A stretch of 64,000 nt of DNA from Rhodomicrobium lacus (GCF_003992725.1 NZ_RZNF01000007.1:62001-126000), one strand, 5' to 3'; positions 33,066 through 42,251 are shown, numbered from the stretch's first letter. Numbers and translations are program-made. The notes: generated by a model from the letters alone, not told the origin.

Positions 33066-33338
33066 CTATTTGCTGCGGCGGTCCGAGCCGAAAAGGCTCA
33101 ATACGCGCACGAGAAGCCAGACCGGCACCACGATGACCGCGCCGAGCGCAATATATCGCGCGACCTGTTTCAGCGTGTCGAGGCCGAGGGACGAAATCCA
33201 GTCGCCAAGACGCAGCATGGCCTCATAGATATTCGCCGGATCGAGGCCGAAGAACGACAACGTCAGGCCGATGATGAGCGAAGCGATTGCAAGCTTCAGT
33301 ATGACGGTTGCGGGGCTGCCGCCGAAAAAGCGTTCCAT
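33066..33338 (-). CDS. DUF6460 small membrane protein
   Basis: The 90-residue protein starts at ATG 33338 (MERFFGGSPATVILKLAIAS). Two hydrophobic segments, AIASLIIGLTLSFFGL and YIALGAVIVVPVWLLVRVLS, flank a short amphipathic loop. The MERFxGGSP start and IxVPxWLxxR end are typical of DUF6460, common in Hyphomicrobiales. Function is unknown, probably an inner-membrane protein. It is transcribed alone, convergent with ftrD across the IS remnant. Confidence 0.82.
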   Translation of the reverse strand: MERFFGGSPATVILKLAIASLIIGLTLSFFGLDPANIYEAMLRLGDWISSLGLDTLKQVARYIALGAVIVVPVWLLVRVLSLFGSDRRSK

Positions 33339-33783
33339 GGTAGCTTGCACTCGCTCTTGCTTGCGCGATGAGCGCGCCGTGGTTTAGCCCGCGATCAAGC
33401 TTGGAAGCTCGATCCGGTTCGTCGCGAACGCAAACATCGATAGCCGGGACGGCGGGAAACGAAAAGCGAATTCGGCGTATGACGGGCGCCATGCTCCGGC
33501 CTCCGGTAGGGTCGAAGGCAATGCAACGCGGCGGCAATCCCCTGTTAACCTCCAACGCGGCAACCTATGCAAGCGGAAGCGTCTGCCGCACCGCTCAGGC
33601 GACAAACCAGGAGCAAATCAAGCCGAGAGCAAATGCCGAATTTAGCGGCAGTGCTGCCAAGGGCGCAAAAAAGCGGCATTCCTCGGTGACGCAGGCGGGA
33701 ACATCGGCGGGTTCGCGTTGTTTGCCTTTCGTTTACAGGATCATGGCCTGATCGGTTCAGGCAAATGTCAAGCGGTAGCTACG
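33339..33783. other. Intergenic, no gene seen
   Basis: This is a 445-base gap between divergent small genes. Short open frames occur on both strands, but none has a ribosome site or recognisable product. I see no repeat or known regulatory motif. Confidence 0.45.
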
Positions 33784-34008
33784 ATGGCCCCGAAACCTTA
33801 TCTCAGAGAAGCTGACGACGGCACTTTCGAACTGGTGGTTCCCGCCGCGTTCGGTCGTGTGCACGTGCTGCCCTATTGCTTTCACACGGAGGAAGACGCC
33901 ACCCGCTGGCTCACCAGCCGCAAAGGCAAGGAAAGATTGGTGAGCCTCGGACATGCCGAACACGTGACGCCCTCACGTTTCGGATCGATGGAGCAAACCC
34001 TGACGTAA
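33784..34008 (+). CDS. Small conserved-looking protein, function unknown
   Basis: The 74-residue product starts at ATG 33784 (MAPKPYLREADDGTFELVVP). The segment LPYCFHTEEDATRWLTSRKG looks like a small folded domain with an HTEEDAxxWL helix. There is no signal peptide. It ends 29 bases before a strong terminator, which supports a real transcript. I do not recognise the family. Confidence 0.6.
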   Translation: MAPKPYLREADDGTFELVVPAAFGRVHVLPYCFHTEEDATRWLTSRKGKERLVSLGHAEHVTPSRFGSMEQTLT

Positions 34009-34037
34009 CAGCAGGCAGGAAAGCTCCCTCAGAACAG

Positions 34038-34076
34038 ATCGGGGACCGCCGGAGAAGGCGATCCCCGATTTTTTTT
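34038..34076 (+). terminator. Rho-independent terminator
   Basis: An 8-base stem, ATCGGGGA/TCCCCGAT (34038-34045 with 34062-34069), is followed by eight T. It ends the small plus-strand gene and lies just beyond the 3' end of the convergent monooxygenase gene. Confidence 0.88.
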
Positions 34077-34086
34077 GCGCAGAAGG

Positions 34087-35253
34087 CTAGACCCGCGTGT
34101 TGTAGAGCCAATCGTTCCGCTCGAGCAATTTGGCGGGCGACGATTTCTTGATGGCCAGGTCGCGGATTGCGTCGAACGGCTGCGAAACATGATAGATCCG
34201 GCCGATAAGTGCCGATCTCTCCGCCACCTGCCAGACGCGCGCCGCGCGCTTCTCGCGGAACCGGGCGAGTTTCTCTTCGATGGAGCCCTTGCGCGACAGA
34301 GCGGATGCGAGCGCCGCTCCATCCTCGATTGCCATCACGCCGCCGGAGGCGAGATAGGGGCGCATCGCATGCCATGCATCGCCGATACACTGAACACGGC
34401 CATGACCGCCTTCCCACTTCTCCAGGCTCCGCAACTGCCAGGGCAGCCAGGCTTTGGTTGAAGACACGGCTTCGCGAATCTGCGGCGCCCAGCCTTCGAG
34501 CCTGTGCAGAAGATAAGGCAGCGGGTCGTTGCGGTCCGGTTCGCCGTCGTTGCGGTAGTCGTCATCAAGGACGAGCACGCCGTTGAGCGACGAGCCGCCC
34601 GAAACCGGGTAATGAACGAAATGACCACCCGTGGCCATCCAGACGCCGATATTCTTTCGGGCCGCCTCGGGCACTGCCGTGATCGGCAGGATCGCGCGCC
34701 AGGCAACGGCGTTCGCGGAGACGGGCTGCTTCGTACCCCATGCGAATTTGCGCACTGACGAGCCGATTCCATCCGCGCCGATGAGCGCGTCGAGCGTATA
34801 GGGACGACCGCCGGCGGTGACCTGGAAACCGTCCTTGGTCAGTTCGGCGCCTGTTACTGGCGAGGAATATTTCGGAACGGCGCCAAGATCACGTGCGCGT
34901 GAAAGGAGCGCGTTCTGCAGATCCTTCCGCAGCAATGTCACGTAAGGAGCGCCATAGCGCGAACGGGATGCTTCGCGCAGCGGAACGGTGTTGAGCAGCG
35001 AACCCGTGCGGGCGCTGTGGATCTCGATATTTTCCGGCTCGAACGCCGTGCCGAGAAGCGCGACATTCCAGCTTTCGAGGATGCGCGTGGCGTTCGGGCC
35101 GATCTGAATACCGGCTCCGAAGGGTTGAAGCTTCGGCTCCGCCTCGAAGATGTCGACCGGATGACCGGCGAGCCTGAGAGCGATGGCCGCGCTCAAACCG
35201 GCGATACCTGCCCCGGCAATCGCGATTTTTTCTTTTTGTGCGCTGTTCGTCAT
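34087..35253 (-). CDS. FAD-dependent monooxygenase (salicylate/3-hydroxybenzoate hydroxylase-like)
   Basis: This is a 388-residue group A flavin monooxygenase. The FAD dinucleotide fold is at residues 9-37 (IAGAGIAGLSAAIALRLAG then VDIFEAE), the DG motif is LIGADGIGSSVRKF at about 155, and the GD motif RVQCIGDAWHAMRPYLASGG at about 290. Relatives use NAD(P)H and O2 to hydroxylate aromatic acids; UbiH-type quinone hydroxylases share the fold. Its ATG overlaps the stop of the zf-CHCC gene, so they are translationally coupled. No aromatic catabolic genes are nearby, so the substrate is open. Confidence 0.85.
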   Translation of the reverse strand: MTNSAQKEKIAIAGAGIAGLSAAIALRLAGHPVDIFEAEPKLQPFGAGIQIGPNATRILESWNVALLGTAFEPENIEIHSARTGSLLNTVPLREASRSRYGAPYVTLLRKDLQNALLSRARDLGAVPKYSSPVTGAELTKDGFQVTAGGRPYTLDALIGADGIGSSVRKFAWGTKQPVSANAVAWRAILPITAVPEAARKNIGVWMATGGHFVHYPVSGGSSLNGVLVLDDDYRNDGEPDRNDPLPYLLHRLEGWAPQIREAVSSTKAWLPWQLRSLEKWEGGHGRVQCIGDAWHAMRPYLASGGVMAIEDGAALASALSRKGSIEEKLARFREKRAARVWQVAERSALIGRIYHVSQPFDAIRDLAIKKSSPAKLLERNDWLYNTRV

Positions 35254-35504
35254 CGCGCGTCAGCCTCCTGTGGCTCGAAAAGGCAATAGGGTGGGTCCGT
35301 TTGGTCGGGCCGCAAATTCGCATCATAGATGAAGAGGGTCGAGCAGTAGGGGCATACGATCTGATCGTCCGCGCCCATATCGAGGTAAACATGAGGATGG
35401 TCGACGGGCGGTCTGGCGCCCACACACTGGAACTCTTTCACGCCGATATGGATTTTTTCGACTCCGATGTCGTTATGGAAATGCGGTACTCCAATTTTCG
35501 CCAT
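35250..35504 (-). CDS. zf-CHCC zinc-finger protein (NDUFS6-like)
   Basis: The 84-residue protein starts at ATG 35504; a TTG one codon upstream is less likely. Cys27, a histidine in RPPVDHPHVYLDMG, and Cys51/Cys54 in VCPYCSTLFIYD form the CHCC zinc site. The domain is that of the complex I accessory subunit NDUFS6, which in alphaproteobacteria is a small stand-alone protein. The FAD monooxygenase follows with a 4-base ATGA overlap. A role in complex I is inferred from the family alone. Confidence 0.85.
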   Translation of the reverse strand: MAKIGVPHFHNDIGVEKIHIGVKEFQCVGARPPVDHPHVYLDMGADDQIVCPYCSTLFIYDANLRPDQTDPPYCLFEPQEADAR

Positions 35505-35685
35505 CAAAACCGCCTGTCTGCTGCGCGGGCCGCACGATACTCAAAAGAACCGGGCTTGCAAGTGGCGTGAAGACGCTTAGGCAAAACGCCGCGCCCCGGT
35601 TACCGATTGAGCCTCGAACCTTTTTTTTCCGGATGCGGCGAAACCGCTACTGCCTCGCCTGTGTCGGGAAGAATTCTAATCTTGC

Positions 35686-37455
35686 TTATGGCACCTTGCC
35701 CATCATTTTCAATCCGTAATAAGCCGCAGCTCCCAGACCTCCGCCCGCCGACAGAAGAAAAAGGGTTCGCAGGAAACTGACAAAGCCGCGCCAGAAATTG
35801 CCGCGCACCTGAACCTTCACCACCTGATCGGGAAGATGCAGGTCGGAAGCCGCTCCATTCGCATCGATGTCGCGCGCGTGAAGAGTGACAACGAGCGAGA
35901 ACGGCCCCTTGTCGTTCGGCACCACAAGCCAGACCCAACTGCCGAAAGGCTCCTCCCCCATAAAGGCGGGCCGGTCCAGAAGCCATTGCGTTTCCGGCGA
36001 TTGCCCTTCGATGAAAAAGCCTCCTTCCGGCGCGGTGAGGCGCACGGTTATGGCCCGCACCGGCGCGTGAGGGGACGCATCGACGCTCGCCGCGCCCTGA
36101 GGGCGCGCGCGCGCGAACAAGGCCCACGCCTCTTTCCTGGACAGGAGCAGTTCCACCGTTTCCGGCACCGCGATGCGCGTTATGCGTGGGATGGGCTGCA
36201 GAATTCTGGCGAGAAGCCCGGTGGCCTGGTCGGCGTTTCGAGTGCGCCGCTTCCCCTTCTTGTCGCCCTTCGCTTCGACAGGCGGGCGGGCTGGCTCAGT
36301 GGCAACGGGTGAAAAGCGCGGGGAAGGCGGCGCGTCAAAAGGCAGCGGCGTTGCCGGCGGTTCGAGAGCGAGGGATGGAGGCACGGGGTTAGCGAAGTCT
36401 GCCCTCTCCGCAGGGCGGCGCTCAAGTCCCAGTCGCGGGCCTTCCGGACCGCCCGCGCCGCCGGGAATTTCCGCCGCGCGCGAGATTTCGGGTGCCGGGA
36501 AGGACCAGGCCGTTTCGTTGGGCCGAGCCGTTTCGTTGGGCAAGGGCTGTTGATGCGGCTCCGTCCTGAGCTGAGGCACGGGCTGGGGCGGAAGGGCGGG
36601 ATATCCATCGCCGGAGAGGCCGAAGCCCGGCTCAAGGCGCGGGGCGTCGTCGTGCGGCGCGTATCCGCTTTGCGGCAAGGGAGGCGGCGTCTGCGCGGGG
36701 AGCGCGGGACCGAGAGACGGCGGCTTGGGCACAGCCGTCGCCGGTGCTGCAGGTGCCGGCGCTGAGAGCGCCGGGAAGGCCGGCGGAGTAGAGCTTGCCG
36801 CTTCCTTCCGCTGTTCGGCTTCGAGGATGTCGCGAACACTGGCCAACATGTCGTCCATGCCGTCTTGAGCGTCGTCGGGAGCGGGCGCGCTCGTCTTTTG
36901 AGGGGGCGGAGCGACTGAAGTCGGCTTGTTTGGCTCCTGGTGCGTCGAGGGCTGGGAAGGCAGGGGCGGGGGAGCGGTCTCCTGCGGCCGGTGCGGGGAG
37001 CGGGACGACGCGATGGCGTGAAGCGCGGCCGATGGGTTGAAGCCGTTCGCCGCAAGGATCGCCGACGCGTTGCTTTCCGGTTCCCGCGCTATCGCCAAAA
37101 GGGCGAGCGCACCGTCGATTTCATGGCGTCCCGTCCGCGCCGCGTCCTGAGACGCCGCAATGAACAGCGTGTCGAACTTGTAGCTGAAATTCGGCGGGCG
37201 TCCATCCGGCACCGCGAGCGAACTCATTCGGTTGTTCACCGTGTCGGTGACGGCGGCGCGAATGAGCGCCACATCCGCACCGATTACCGTGAGGAGCCGC
37301 GACGCGTCCGGGTCGTCGAGAAGCGTGAAAAGCAGATGTTCGAGCGTGACATAGCGATGCGAGCGCTGCTCCGCCGCGCTTCGCGCGCGTCGCAGCGTGT
37401 GATCGAGATAAGTGGTCCGCGGCAATTCCACGGTCGCTTCGGAATGGTCGTTCAT
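35686..37455 (-). CDS. Clp N-domain protein with proline-rich linker and C-terminal membrane anchor
   Basis: The 589-residue protein starts at ATG 37455 (MNDHSEATVELPRTTYLDHT). Residues 8-150 form a Clp N-terminal repeat domain (LDHTLRRARSAAEQRSHRYV, LEHLLFTLLDDPDAS, INGxL-like EIDGALALLAIAREPE). There is no AAA ATPase. Residues about 160-430 are a low-complexity Pro/Ala linker. A beta-rich C-terminal domain follows, with RAITVRLTAPEGGFFIEG and PFGSWVWLVVPNDKGPFSLV, and a terminal helix LLSAGGGLGAAAYYGLKMM. It may present substrates or sense stress at the membrane. It is divergent from a VWA/J-domain pair. Confidence 0.78.
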   Translation of the reverse strand: MNDHSEATVELPRTTYLDHTLRRARSAAEQRSHRYVTLEHLLFTLLDDPDASRLLTVIGADVALIRAAVTDTVNNRMSSLAVPDGRPPNFSYKFDTLFIAASQDAARTGRHEIDGALALLAIAREPESNASAILAANGFNPSAALHAIASSRSPHRPQETAPPPLPSQPSTHQEPNKPTSVAPPPQKTSAPAPDDAQDGMDDMLASVRDILEAEQRKEAASSTPPAFPALSAPAPAAPATAVPKPPSLGPALPAQTPPPLPQSGYAPHDDAPRLEPGFGLSGDGYPALPPQPVPQLRTEPHQQPLPNETARPNETAWSFPAPEISRAAEIPGGAGGPEGPRLGLERRPAERADFANPVPPSLALEPPATPLPFDAPPSPRFSPVATEPARPPVEAKGDKKGKRRTRNADQATGLLARILQPIPRITRIAVPETVELLLSRKEAWALFARARPQGAASVDASPHAPVRAITVRLTAPEGGFFIEGQSPETQWLLDRPAFMGEEPFGSWVWLVVPNDKGPFSLVVTLHARDIDANGAASDLHLPDQVVKVQVRGNFWRGFVSFLRTLFLLSAGGGLGAAAYYGLKMMGKVP

Positions 37456-37817
37456 GGTCCCCACCACGGCCTTCCAGGCGAATGCGCCATCAGGCGCGCC
37501 CCGCGCCGAAAATCTACCGGCACGATCATCGGAACCCGGCTTCGGTTTGCGCCGAATGCAGGAGATCACTTTTTCGTCGCAACAATAGGCGGACGCCACG
37601 GATCTGGAAAGCACAACATGAAACGGAAAATGTAAACAAATCCGAGATTCAGGCCCGCTCGGCATGCATAACACCCTGTCGGCATCCGATGATCCGCGAA
37701 AATCTCATGCGAAGCAGGACATTGCAGGCGCAGTTTGGAAAAACGCGGTCCTGGAAGGCATTTCCGGATGGCAAGAGGCAGCCCATATCAAGATCTTTCG
37801 ATCAGCTCGGGAACGCC

Positions 37818-38549
37818 ATGGCAAAACTGACAAAACCGCCATCAGGAAAGGAGCAAACGCCGCTCGCAGAAGAACCGAGCGGCCGGTCGGAAATCGACGC
37901 CTTTCTCGATCGCATGCGCTCGACGCCGTCTCCCTCCTCCGGGCATGGGCGGCTGATCTTCGCGATGGACGCCACCATGAGCCGCCGGCCGACATGGGAC
38001 ATGGCGCTCAAGGTGCAGGCCGACATGTTCGACGCAGTGAAAGCGGTGGGCGGCCTCGATGTGAAGCTTGTCTTTTTCAGAGGCACGGACGAATGCAAGG
38101 CGAGCCGCTGGGTAAGCGATGCGGGGGCGCTTGCCCGGCTCATGACCGCAGTTTCGTGCCGGGGCGGCTACACGCAAATCCGCAAGGTTCTGAACCATGC
38201 GCTCGCCGAAGCTCGGACGGGTAAAGTCAGCGCGCTCGTGTATGTCGGCGACGCCATGGAGGAAAATGTCGACGAACTGGCCGATCTTGCCGGAAAGCTC
38301 GGCCTGCTGTCTGTGCCCGCGTTCCTCTTTCAGGAAGGCGACGACAGGATCACACAGGCAGCATTCCGCGAAATTGCGCGTCTGACGAACGGCGCGACCT
38401 GCCGTTTCGGTCCGGGCTCGGCCGCCGAGCTTCGCGAACTGCTCGAAGCCGTCGCCCATTACGCCGCCGGTGGACGGCGCGCACTTGCAGACTATGCAAA
38501 AGGCCGCGCCGCACCTACGGTGCTGCTTGAACAGATGTCGAGACGATAA
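37818..38549 (+). CDS. VWA-domain protein
   Basis: The product is 243 residues from ATG 37818. A von Willebrand A-type fold begins with HGRLIFAMDATMSRRPTWDM (a DxTxS variant of the metal-site motif DxSxS), then GGLDVKLVFFRGTDECKASR and VSALVYVGDAMEENVDELAD (second acidic site). There is no signal peptide. It lies 46 bases before a J-domain membrane protein gene on the same strand. This VWA plus DnaJ-like pairing appears conserved in Hyphomicrobiales, but its function is not known. Confidence 0.82.
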   Translation: MAKLTKPPSGKEQTPLAEEPSGRSEIDAFLDRMRSTPSPSSGHGRLIFAMDATMSRRPTWDMALKVQADMFDAVKAVGGLDVKLVFFRGTDECKASRWVSDAGALARLMTAVSCRGGYTQIRKVLNHALAEARTGKVSALVYVGDAMEENVDELADLAGKLGLLSVPAFLFQEGDDRITQAAFREIARLTNGATCRFGPGSAAELRELLEAVAHYAAGGRRALADYAKGRAAPTVLLEQMSRR

Positions 38550-38595
38550 GCGCTGAGAAGCCGGGGGCGCAGCTATTTTACAGCTCTTTCTCCTG

Positions 38596-39267
38596 TTGGT
38601 CGGTTTGGGAGCGGGCCTTTACCTGCTCGGCTATCTGGCGCGCGCGGACATGGGCAAGCTCGCGGTTTATTTGCGCAAGGGCAGCGTGGTGCTCGCGGCC
38701 TTCGTGGCGGGTTTCGTACTCACGCGCAACATCGGCGTTGGAATGCTCGCCGGGATGGCGGTCTGGTCTTTCATGCAGCGAACCGGGTGGTTTCCCGGCA
38801 AGGGCAAGATCGGCAGGGGCGCGGGCGCATCGGGCGTGCGCACGCCATGGCTCGACATGACGCTCGATCATCAGACAGGGGCGATTTCTGGCCGCTTGCT
38901 CAAGGGGCGGTTCGAGGGCAAGGCGCTCGACGATCTTTCGGAAGCCGAGCGCGGGGAGGTCCTCGCGGAACTTCGCGCCAACGATGCGCAGGGAGCGAAG
39001 CTTTTCGAGGCGTGGCTCGATCGCGTCTCTCCGGATTGGACCGCGGGGGCGCGCGGCAGCGGCGCGAACGCGGGGCCGTCGCGGGCGATGACGCTTGATG
39101 AAGCCTATCTCATTCTCGGGTTGAAGCCGGGGGCCAGACGCGACGATGTGCTTACAGCGCATCGAAATCTCATGAAGCGCTTCCACCCGGATCAGGGCGG
39201 CTCGAATTATCTGGCCTCGCAGATCAACGCCGCGAAGGATCTGCTTCTGGAGAATATCGGCGTCTGA
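38596..39267 (+). CDS. Membrane-anchored J-domain protein (DnaJ/Pam18-like)
   Basis: The roughly 223-residue protein has two N-terminal membrane helices (VGLGAGLYLLGYLA and VLAAFVAGFVLTRNIGVGML), a cytosolic middle part, and a C-terminal J domain (LDEAYLILGLKPGARRDDV, then HPD within KRFHPDQGG) like Tim14/Pam18. It would stimulate DnaK at the membrane. The start is odd: TTG 38596 has no ribosome site and truncates the first helix, whereas ATT 38575 in the same frame follows GGGGGC and would give MLQLFLLLVG. No ATG fits. It follows the VWA gene and is probably co-transcribed. Confidence 0.78.
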   Translation: MVGLGAGLYLLGYLARADMGKLAVYLRKGSVVLAAFVAGFVLTRNIGVGMLAGMAVWSFMQRTGWFPGKGKIGRGAGASGVRTPWLDMTLDHQTGAISGRLLKGRFEGKALDDLSEAERGEVLAELRANDAQGAKLFEAWLDRVSPDWTAGARGSGANAGPSRAMTLDEAYLILGLKPGARRDDVLTAHRNLMKRFHPDQGGSNYLASQINAAKDLLLENIGV

Positions 39268-39333
39268 TCGCGGGACACCCCGGCGAAGCAAGCGGCTTGC
39301 CGAGGTCTTCCAGAATCGGAGCTTTAGGATTTG

Positions 39334-39372
39334 GACATTTGAGCGGGCGTCTCAAATGTCAAATTCGCTCCA
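39334..39372. repeat. Dispersed palindromic repeat, third copy
   Basis: GACATTTGAG (39334-39343) pairs exactly with 39351-39360. Positions 39351-39372 are identical to 8227-8248. The repeat abuts the stop codon of the minus-strand gene that ends at 39373. Confidence 0.85.
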
Positions 39373-39783
39373 TTAGTGGCGAAGCGTCAGCGAAGCGGAA
39401 CCAGCCGATGTGCTGAGTTGCACGTTCTGAGTCCGGCCGTTCACAGTCACGCGCATGCTGCCGGTGACGCCATATTGCGGGTTGTGGAAGCTGCCGACAT
39501 AGGTGTTGGCGCCGACGCGTTTCAGCCGCGCGCTCTGAGAGACGTTGCCCGATGCGGTCGCGCACGTGCCCGTCATGACGACGGAGCTACCGCCACCGGA
39601 GTAGTTCGCGCGGCAGCGAGCCCGTTCCGGCTGTCCGCCGATGACGACGGTACCGCCGCCGCTCCAAGAGCCGGCGATGGAAGATCCTTCGGCGCGGGGT
39701 TCCGCCGAAGCGCTGAGCGAGAAGACAAGGGCAGCCGCCACGGCGGCGCCATAACCGGCACGCATTACATGGATTGGTTTCAC
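39373..39783 (-). CDS. Small secreted protein, function unknown
   Basis: The 136-residue product is best started at GTG 39783, which has a perfect AGGAGG eight bases upstream; no ATG is as well placed. A signal peptide (VAAALVFSLSASA) is followed by a beta-rich domain with a repeated pattern: GSWSGGGTVVIGGQPERARC, NYSGGGSSVVMTGTCATASG, TYVGSFHNPQYGVTGSMRVT. Two cysteines may pair. It looks like a periplasmic or outer-surface protein, family not recognised. The stop codon adjoins a dispersed repeat. Confidence 0.65.
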   Translation of the reverse strand: MKPIHVMRAGYGAAVAAALVFSLSASAEPRAEGSSIAGSWSGGGTVVIGGQPERARCRANYSGGGSSVVMTGTCATASGNVSQSARLKRVGANTYVGSFHNPQYGVTGSMRVTVNGRTQNVQLSTSAGSASLTLRH

Positions 39784-39854
39784 GGTACGCCTCCTGATTG
39801 TGAGTCCGTCATAAGGTCGCGTCTCTAAACAAAGGGTTCCACGACAACGGCGCT

Positions 39855-42251
39855 CTATTGGGCTGGTTCCGCCTCCGTTTCGACCCCGAGCCCATTTCGA
39901 CGCGTCAGGCGCAAGAGAAACATAATGATTGGCCGCAGGACGAAGAGATCTGCCACCAGTGCCGCGATCATCGCGAAGGCCGAAAGCCATCCGAACAGCC
40001 TGAGCGATGGCAGGTCCGAAAACACCGTTACGGCCAGCCCGCAGGCAAGCACCACAGTCGTCAGGATGAGCGCCGGACCGACAAGCACAGTCGCGCGCTC
40101 CACGGCAAGCTCGGGCGGCTGACCGGGCCTGTCCTCCCGCCTTAGCCTGTTCAGAAAATGGATTGTCGCCGACAGGCCGAGGCCGAAGGACACGGTCAGC
40201 GCGACGACGCTTGCGAATTGCAGTCCGCTTCCGACGAGCCACAGCAACACGCCCGAGGCGAGAATGGGAATGATCGCAGGCAGGATCGCCGACAGCATCA
40301 CCACGAAGGAGCGGAAGGCGAGGCCGATGAAGGCGGCGACGAACACGATTTCGATGGTGAGCGCCATATTCAGCCGCTGGATCATCAGCGCGCTGTTGCG
40401 GGCGGCGACGGCGGAAAGGCCGGTGACGGCAACCGTATAGCCGGGGTTGGCCTCGCGAACAGTGTTCAGCGTCGCGTCGAGCTGGTTCACGAGCGGCAAA
40501 AGCTCGTTGGCGTCTTCGTCCGGGATGTAGCCCGACACGACGACCGCATCGCCCTCTTTCGCCAGGAAGCGCTGCACGAGATGGGGCGGCAGATAGCCGA
40601 TATAGCGCTGCAAAGTCTCGATGTCGGAGCGGCCGAGCTTCTCCGCGATCCAGCGGCGCAGCGTCTCCACGGACCAGACGTTGCCGACGCCCTTCTGATG
40701 CTCCACGGCGGCATGCACGTCGGCGAGCACCTTGAGCGCCTGCGGATCGTAAGCCGAGACGCCTTTGGGAAGCTCGATCAGGACGTTGATCGGGTTCGAG
40801 CCGGTGAGCTTCGCGTCGAGGCGCTGGCTCGCGGCGACGGCCTGCCGCTTGTCGGGAACCTGGTCGGCGAGCCGATAGCGGGTTTCAAGACCGACATAGA
40901 TCGAGGCCAGGCCCGCAACGGCGAGGAGGGCGATGGCGCTGTAAAGCCCCGGCCGGGCCACGACACGATGCGCGATCCATCCGCAGAAGGCGCGCAGCGC
41001 GTCGACGGCGGTATCGGCTCCTTTCATGCTGGCCGCGAAGGTGGTCTCCTTGCGCACGAGCAGCACGCCGAGCAGCGGCAGCACGGTGATGACGGTGAAG
41101 AGCGCGATCACCGTGGCGATGATGCCGCCTTCGCCGAAATGGCGGATCATGTCGGAGCTTGAGAACAGGAGCGCCACGAAAGAGAAGGCCGCCGTCGCGT
41201 GTGTCAGCACGCAGGCGGGGCCGACGATCAGGATCGCGTTCCTGAACGCCTGATATTTGTTGTCGCCACGGATGAGCCTGTCGCGCGCGGCGAAGGTGAG
41301 CTGCATGCTGTCCGAGAACGAGATCACCATGATGAGCGGCGTCATCACGTTCAGGAACGTGTTGAGCGTGAAGCCCATCCAGCCGAGCGCGCCTTGCGCG
41401 AACAGGATCGCCAGCAGAGGCGGCGCGGCGGCGATGACCATGAACGACAGGCGCCGGAAAAAGATGATCGCGATCAGGCATCCGGCGAGAAAGCCGATGC
41501 CGTTATAGAGGAGTTGGTCGCGCTCGACGGCGGTGCGGATTTCGAGGCGCATTACCGGCACGCCCGACAATTCGGCCTTGAGGCCGGAGCCTTCGAGATC
41601 CAGCGCGGCGGTTTCGCGGATCTGCCGCACCACATCGGCGATGCGGTCTCCATTTGCGACGGCAGGATCGATGGCGATGACAATAAGCGCAAGCTTGCCG
41701 TCGTCGGACAGGAACTTGCCCTTGATGATGTCGTTGGCGAGCACACGCTTGATGAGCGCGTCGTATTCCTGGCCGTCGGGGAGGTCCGCCGGGAACAGGG
41801 GGCCGGGAAGTTTGCCAGCCTCGGGAGCTTCGCGCGCCGAGAACAGGGACAGAATGCCTCGCGTGCCCTCGATGAGCTGGACGTCGGTCACGAGGTCGCG
41901 CAGCTGATCGATGCTGTCCCGATGAAGGAGGCGCTCGCCCTCGACCACCATCAGGACGTCGAACTCATGCGAGGGAAAGCGCTTCGTCAGATCCTCGAAC
42001 TGGCGGAACTCCGGCGTGTCGGAGCGGAAAAGCGAACTGAGCGAGTCGTCCACCTGAAGCCGGGCCACGCCGAAAGCGGCAATGATGGAAAGAAGGGCGA
42101 CGAGAACAGCCGAAAGGATGGGCGTGCGCAGTGCGATCAGCCCGGAACGCTCTACCCCAAGAACGAGGTTGTCGGCCTTGGCGGGGGGGAGCGATGCGGG
42201 GCTTCTGGCCTCCGGGCCTGCGTGTCGCTGGTTCCCATCAGTGCCGTCCAT
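39855..42251 (-). CDS. MMPL-family (RND-type) transporter
   Basis: The 798-residue membrane protein starts at ATG 42251 (MDGTDGNQRHAGPEARS); the frame is open upstream. It has the RND symmetry of two halves, each with one helix, a large periplasmic loop and five more helices. Helix groups include LIALRTPILSAVLVALLSII, GIGFLAGCLIAIIFF, PLIMVISFSDSMQLTFA (acidic residue in helix 4), and in the second half LTVSFGLGLSATIHFLNRLR. This is the MMPL/HpnN-like class, which exports lipids, hopanoids or other hydrophobic compounds. No hopanoid biosynthesis gene is adjacent, so the cargo is unknown. Confidence 0.85.
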   Translation of the reverse strand: MDGTDGNQRHAGPEARSPASLPPAKADNLVLGVERSGLIALRTPILSAVLVALLSIIAAFGVARLQVDDSLSSLFRSDTPEFRQFEDLTKRFPSHEFDVLMVVEGERLLHRDSIDQLRDLVTDVQLIEGTRGILSLFSAREAPEAGKLPGPLFPADLPDGQEYDALIKRVLANDIIKGKFLSDDGKLALIVIAIDPAVANGDRIADVVRQIRETAALDLEGSGLKAELSGVPVMRLEIRTAVERDQLLYNGIGFLAGCLIAIIFFRRLSFMVIAAAPPLLAILFAQGALGWMGFTLNTFLNVMTPLIMVISFSDSMQLTFAARDRLIRGDNKYQAFRNAILIVGPACVLTHATAAFSFVALLFSSSDMIRHFGEGGIIATVIALFTVITVLPLLGVLLVRKETTFAASMKGADTAVDALRAFCGWIAHRVVARPGLYSAIALLAVAGLASIYVGLETRYRLADQVPDKRQAVAASQRLDAKLTGSNPINVLIELPKGVSAYDPQALKVLADVHAAVEHQKGVGNVWSVETLRRWIAEKLGRSDIETLQRYIGYLPPHLVQRFLAKEGDAVVVSGYIPDEDANELLPLVNQLDATLNTVREANPGYTVAVTGLSAVAARNSALMIQRLNMALTIEIVFVAAFIGLAFRSFVVMLSAILPAIIPILASGVLLWLVGSGLQFASVVALTVSFGLGLSATIHFLNRLRREDRPGQPPELAVERATVLVGPALILTTVVLACGLAVTVFSDLPSLRLFGWLSAFAMIAALVADLFVLRPIIMFLLRLTRRNGLGVETEAEPAQ

